Positions 60,780-64,000 of a stretch of 64,000 nt of DNA are shown piece by piece. The translations under genes were made by a program, and so were the position numbers. The stretch is taken from contig NC_019684.1 in the NCBI RefSeq assembly GCF_000316645.1, positions 4,121,501 through 4,185,500 of the forward strand, written 5' to 3'. Numbering within the stretch: the stretch's first letter is position 1; the number at the start of each line of letters is the position of its first letter. The notes beneath the pieces are model-generated. The model was not told where the DNA came from and did no database searches. It saw only the letters and a program-made list of their open reading frames with translations. The DNA is from Nostoc sp. PCC 7524 (GTDB lineage: Bacteria > Cyanobacteriota > Cyanobacteriia > Cyanobacteriales > Nostocaceae).

Positions 60780-61856
60780 TTACATAACTGTACCGCGTGT
60801 AGCTTCAGTATCAATTGGCTTGATGAGATACAACCGCAACATATTCCAAAAGATGGCGATCGCGGGTGGGATTCTTTGGAAAAATTTCACAAATTTGGGC
60901 AATTTATTCTTTTGAATTGCCACTAATTTCAAGTTATTTTCCGAACACTGTTCTAATCGCCAGAAAAATTCCGGGTGATTGGTATTCAAGATGATAGGAA
61001 ATGCTCTGGCTGAGGTATTATTAGTTTCTTGAATGACTCTGTTGTTGTACTTGCGGGGATGGATACCAATGGCTTCGTAAAAGCTAGCCCGTTCAAATAC
61101 GGTCATTGTATGGGTAGCAAACACAGTTAATAAAAAGAAACGCACCCATAAGCGAGCCTTCCAACTTTTCCATAATTTGGGCTGCGATCGCAACACTGCT
61201 TTAAAGAAATCCCCGTGGCGATTCTCATCTTGACACCAACTCTCAAACTTACGGAATAGCGGATAAAACTGATATTCTGGATGCTCCTGCATATGCTTAT
61301 GCACCAAAATATACCGCCAGTAACCAATTTTCTCCGATAGGTAGACTGTGTAAATTACCCACTCTGGCGGGAAAAAGGTATATGTGCGGTTTTTGGTTAA
61401 ATAGTTTAAGTCTAGGGAAAGATTTAAATCCGCCATTGATTTATTCAAAAATCCCGCATGGCGTGCTTCATCCCGTGCCATATAATTAAAGGCCTCTGCC
61501 AACAAGGGATTACGGTCTTTAATACGGCGTGATAGCTCTTTAAACAACAGAAATCCAGAAAACTCGGAAGTACAAGAACGCTCTAAAAAGTCAATAAAAG
61601 CCCGGCGCTTTTCCCCAGTAATGTGATCCCAATTTTGCTTAAACTCATCATCACGCACAAAGTGATGACGGTTGTAGTCCGCCCGCAGTTCTTCGACAAT
61701 TGCCCGAATCTCCGTCTCATTGGCTAAAATATCCAAATTTGCCACTGCATCAAAGTCGGTGGTGTAAAACCGGGGTGTTAATAATGTTTCCTGAACAGGT
61801 GCTTTCACACCTGGCTTTAGCGTCTGAGGCTCTGGAGTTGCAAGAGTATTAACCAT
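60780..61856 (-). CDS. acsF: Mg-protoporphyrin IX monomethyl ester cyclase, aerobic
   Basis: 358 aa, diiron oxidative cyclase making the fifth ring of chlorophyll. Two Glu-x-x-His sites: ARDEARHAGFLNKS and CQDENRHGDFFKAV. Starts MVNTLATPEPQTLKPG. Cyanobacteria often have two copies; the one paired with ho and hemN (chlA2/chlA_II) is induced at low oxygen in Synechocystis. Here the neighbours are heme oxygenase and hemN on the opposite strand across 479 bases, so I assign the low-oxygen copy with moderate confidence. Confidence 0.92.
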   Translation of the reverse strand: MVNTLATPEPQTLKPGVKAPVQETLLTPRFYTTDFDAVANLDILANETEIRAIVEELRADYNRHHFVRDDEFKQNWDHITGEKRRAFIDFLERSCTSEFSGFLLFKELSRRIKDRNPLLAEAFNYMARDEARHAGFLNKSMADLNLSLDLNYLTKNRTYTFFPPEWVIYTVYLSEKIGYWRYILVHKHMQEHPEYQFYPLFRKFESWCQDENRHGDFFKAVLRSQPKLWKSWKARLWVRFFLLTVFATHTMTVFERASFYEAIGIHPRKYNNRVIQETNNTSARAFPIILNTNHPEFFWRLEQCSENNLKLVAIQKNKLPKFVKFFQRIPPAIAIFWNMLRLYLIKPIDTEATRGTVM

Positions 61857-62335
61857 GAGACTCCTTGATTTTTAAGGTTTTAATAACTATATAAACATAA
61901 AATTATATTTGGACACATCAGTTAAAAAATCTGGGGATTGGGATAGATAAATACAGGTGACAGGTGACAGGTGACAGCAAAAGGTGTTGCTTTTAATTGT
62001 TGCTCAAACAAAATGGTTGCAGAGACTTGCTGCAAGAGATGTTGCTCAATCCCCAGTCCCCAATCCCCAGTCCCCATATATTTCATTAAATGAAGAGAAA
62101 TATAAAAAAATATTAATAGCTATGTAGTTATACAAGCATTAATAGTTAAATGAGTTTGGGAGATATGAAAACAGCCAAGATCTGTATCGAGAGTGATAGT
62201 TGCTAGATAGTGTCATACAGATCCTTTCTAAACCCAGAATAACAATCCTTTCACCTTGACATTGACTGTTAATTGGCAGCCATCGTGCGTCTGTCAGCGT
62301 GACTGCCTGAAAACTGAAAAATTAAGGAAGCAACA
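61857..62335. promoter_or_regulatory. divergent control region of acsF and heme oxygenase
   Basis: 479 bases between head-to-head genes. It holds (GACAGGT)n at about 61951-61976, a CCCCAGT/CCCCAAT run near 62048-62075, and otherwise AT-rich DNA where promoters must lie. AAGGAAG precedes the ho ATG. In Synechocystis this set is driven by the low-oxygen activator ChlR; I cannot identify its site here. Confidence 0.5.
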
Positions 62336-63049
62336 ATGAGTAGCAATTTAGCTGTCAAACTGCGTTCTGGCACTCAAAAAGCTCACACAGCAGCAGAAAA
62401 CGTGGGATTCATGAAATGTTTTTTGAAGGGAGTTGTAGATAAGGAGTGCTTTGCCAAGTTTTTGAGCAATTTGTATTTTGTCTACAGTGAACTAGAAACT
62501 GCTATCCAAAGTCATGCTCGTCATCCGATAGTTGGTGCAGTTTACTTCCCCGAACTCAATCGTCAAGCTGCTTTAGAAACAGACATGGTATTTTACTATG
62601 GTAGTGAGTGGCGCAGTCTTATTACACCCTCAACCAGCGCCCAGGCATACATCAACCGCATTCGAGAACTTTCTGCTCATGATCCTGCCTTGCTGATTGG
62701 CCATAGCTATACCCGCTACATGGGGGATCTATCTGGGGGGCAAATGCTGCAAAAAATTGCTCAGTCAACTTTGAGGTTGTCAGGCTACGAAGGCACATCT
62801 TTCTATAATTTTGAGCAAATTCCTGACAAGAAAGTATTTAAAGATCAGTATCGTCAGGCATTAGACTCATTAACTATTGATGATGCCACAGGCGATCGCA
62901 TCGTTGCAGAAGCAAATATTGCTTTCCAATTCAATATGCAAATGGCTAGAGAACTAGAGGGAAGTTTAATCAAAGCGATTGGTCAAGTAGTGTTTAATAG
63001 CTTAACTCACAACAGTAACCCCGGTAGCACTGAAGCACCTGCAATGTGA
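62336..63049 (+). CDS. ho: heme oxygenase (biliverdin-forming)
   Basis: 237 aa. Proximal His in TQKAHTAAEN, and the distal-helix signature GHSYTRYMGDLSGGQMLQKI are intact. Opens heme to biliverdin IX-alpha for phycobilins, with ferredoxin as donor. Placed between acsF and hemN, it matches the HO2 of the micro-oxic set, but HO1 versus HO2 cannot be decided from sequence alone. ATG preceded by AAGGAAG. Confidence 0.93.
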   Translation: MSSNLAVKLRSGTQKAHTAAENVGFMKCFLKGVVDKECFAKFLSNLYFVYSELETAIQSHARHPIVGAVYFPELNRQAALETDMVFYYGSEWRSLITPSTSAQAYINRIRELSAHDPALLIGHSYTRYMGDLSGGQMLQKIAQSTLRLSGYEGTSFYNFEQIPDKKVFKDQYRQALDSLTIDDATGDRIVAEANIAFQFNMQMARELEGSLIKAIGQVVFNSLTHNSNPGSTEAPAM

Positions 63050-63488
<439 letters not shown>

Positions 63489-64000
63489 ATGGTTTTTATT
63501 TCATCTGGTGTCAAATTTGATTTGGATTTGATTCAAAAGTATGACACTCCTGCACCTAGATACACGAGTTACCCACCAGCTACACAGTTAGCGGAAGGAT
63601 TTACCGAGAAAGATTTTCGCAACGCGATCGCCGCCTCAAATCACAGAAAATCACCTCTGTCTTTGTATTTCCATATTCCTTTTTGTCAGAGTGCTTGTTA
63701 CTTTTGCGGTTGCAATACAGTAATTTCTAACAATAAGAATATTGCCAAACCTTACTTAGAAAATTTGGCGCGAGAAATTGCACATACAGCATCATTGATT
63801 GATCACGGTAGAAAGGTACTGCAAATTCATTGGGGTGGTGGTACACCCAATTATTTAGATTGTGAGCAAGTAGAATTTTTGTGGCGACAAATTACTAGCA
63901 ATTTTAACCTTGATCCACAAGCAGAAGTTTCTATTGAGATTAATCCCCGCTACGTTGATGAAGATTACATTTTCTTTCTCAGAGAAATAGGGTTTAATCG
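63489..64000 (+). CDS. hemN: oxygen-independent coproporphyrinogen III oxidase (partial)
   Basis: The first 170 residues; the gene runs off the window. It starts MVFISSGVKFDLDLIQKYD, with PRYTSYPPATQ and the radical SAM site CQSACYFCGC (CxxxCxxCxC), whose fourth Cys marks true HemN. HWGGGTPNYLD follows. It converts coproporphyrinogen III to protoporphyrinogen IX without oxygen, which fits the low-oxygen set with acsF and heme oxygenase. The start follows about 440 bases of spacer. Confidence 0.93.
   Translation, partial: MVFISSGVKFDLDLIQKYDTPAPRYTSYPPATQLAEGFTEKDFRNAIAASNHRKSPLSLYFHIPFCQSACYFCGCNTVISNNKNIAKPYLENLAREIAHTASLIDHGRKVLQIHWGGGTPNYLDCEQVEFLWRQITSNFNLDPQAEVSIEINPRYVDEDYIFFLREIGFN

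Overview
The window is chromosomal DNA of a filamentous, probably heterocyst-forming cyanobacterium of the Nostoc/Anabaena/Trichormus group. The evidence is gene content (psb34, clpR-clpP3, PAP/fibrillin, aerobic cyclase acsF, heme oxygenase, CYP110-like P450, NHLM-type peptide export), frequent GCGATCGC (HIP1) sites, and many intergenic heptamer repeats such as GGGGACT/GGGGATT. I recognised no rRNA, tRNA or CRISPR array.

Layout. 0.6-11.8 kb is mostly conserved housekeeping: hemW-like radical SAM protein, PIN/TRAM membrane protein, zinc-ribbon protein, PAP/fibrillin, psb34, tandem VWA proteins, clpR-clpP3, a J-domain protein, a PaO-like Rieske oxygenase and a MoaD/ThiS protein. 11.8-23.2 kb is a five-gene minus-strand operon of exported DUF11-type surface proteins with one large predicted outer-membrane barrel. 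24.0-25.7 kb carries threonine synthase with a small sulfur-carrier-like protein. 25.8-29.8 kb is mobile DNA: an IS200/IS605-like remnant, a tiny ribbon-helix-helix gene, and a Tn554-like trio of recombinase genes. 30-34.5 kb holds a P450, a ParA/coiled-coil pair resembling the carboxysome-positioning McdA/McdB system, and an unrecognised membrane protein. 34.8-37.6 kb has a VanY-like peptidase, an AEC transporter and small proteins.

37.8-53.7 kb is the most unusual part. A second PaO-like Rieske oxygenase, a SAM methyltransferase, an NTF2-like protein, an Asp/Asn beta-hydroxylase-like protein and a cyclic amidohydrolase lie beside an NHLM peptide export set (HlyD-type adaptor, ABC exporter, C39-peptidase ABC exporter). 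Between the exporter genes are five short peptide genes, each with a double-glycine-type leader and a different core, plus a complete class I terpene synthase. No standard RiPP maturase is present, so this is a candidate undescribed peptide (or peptide/terpene) locus.

54-64 kb returns to conserved genes (hisS, aldehyde dehydrogenase, a nitrilase-fold protein lacking the catalytic Cys, an RCC-reductase-like protein, a PEP mutase/isocitrate lyase family enzyme). It ends in acsF / heme oxygenase / hemN, which matches the micro-oxic chlA2-ho2-hemN set of other cyanobacteria but with acsF divergent. Two PaO-like Rieske proteins and an RCCR-like protein in one window make chlorophyll or linear-tetrapyrrole breakdown a second theme.

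Two non-autonomous transposon families are visible. One has two copies with TA target duplications (34584-34700 and 48626-48764). The other is one copy with 13-bp terminal inverted repeats and a 9-bp target duplication (42200-42345). All functional calls are by eye from motifs; no database search was run.
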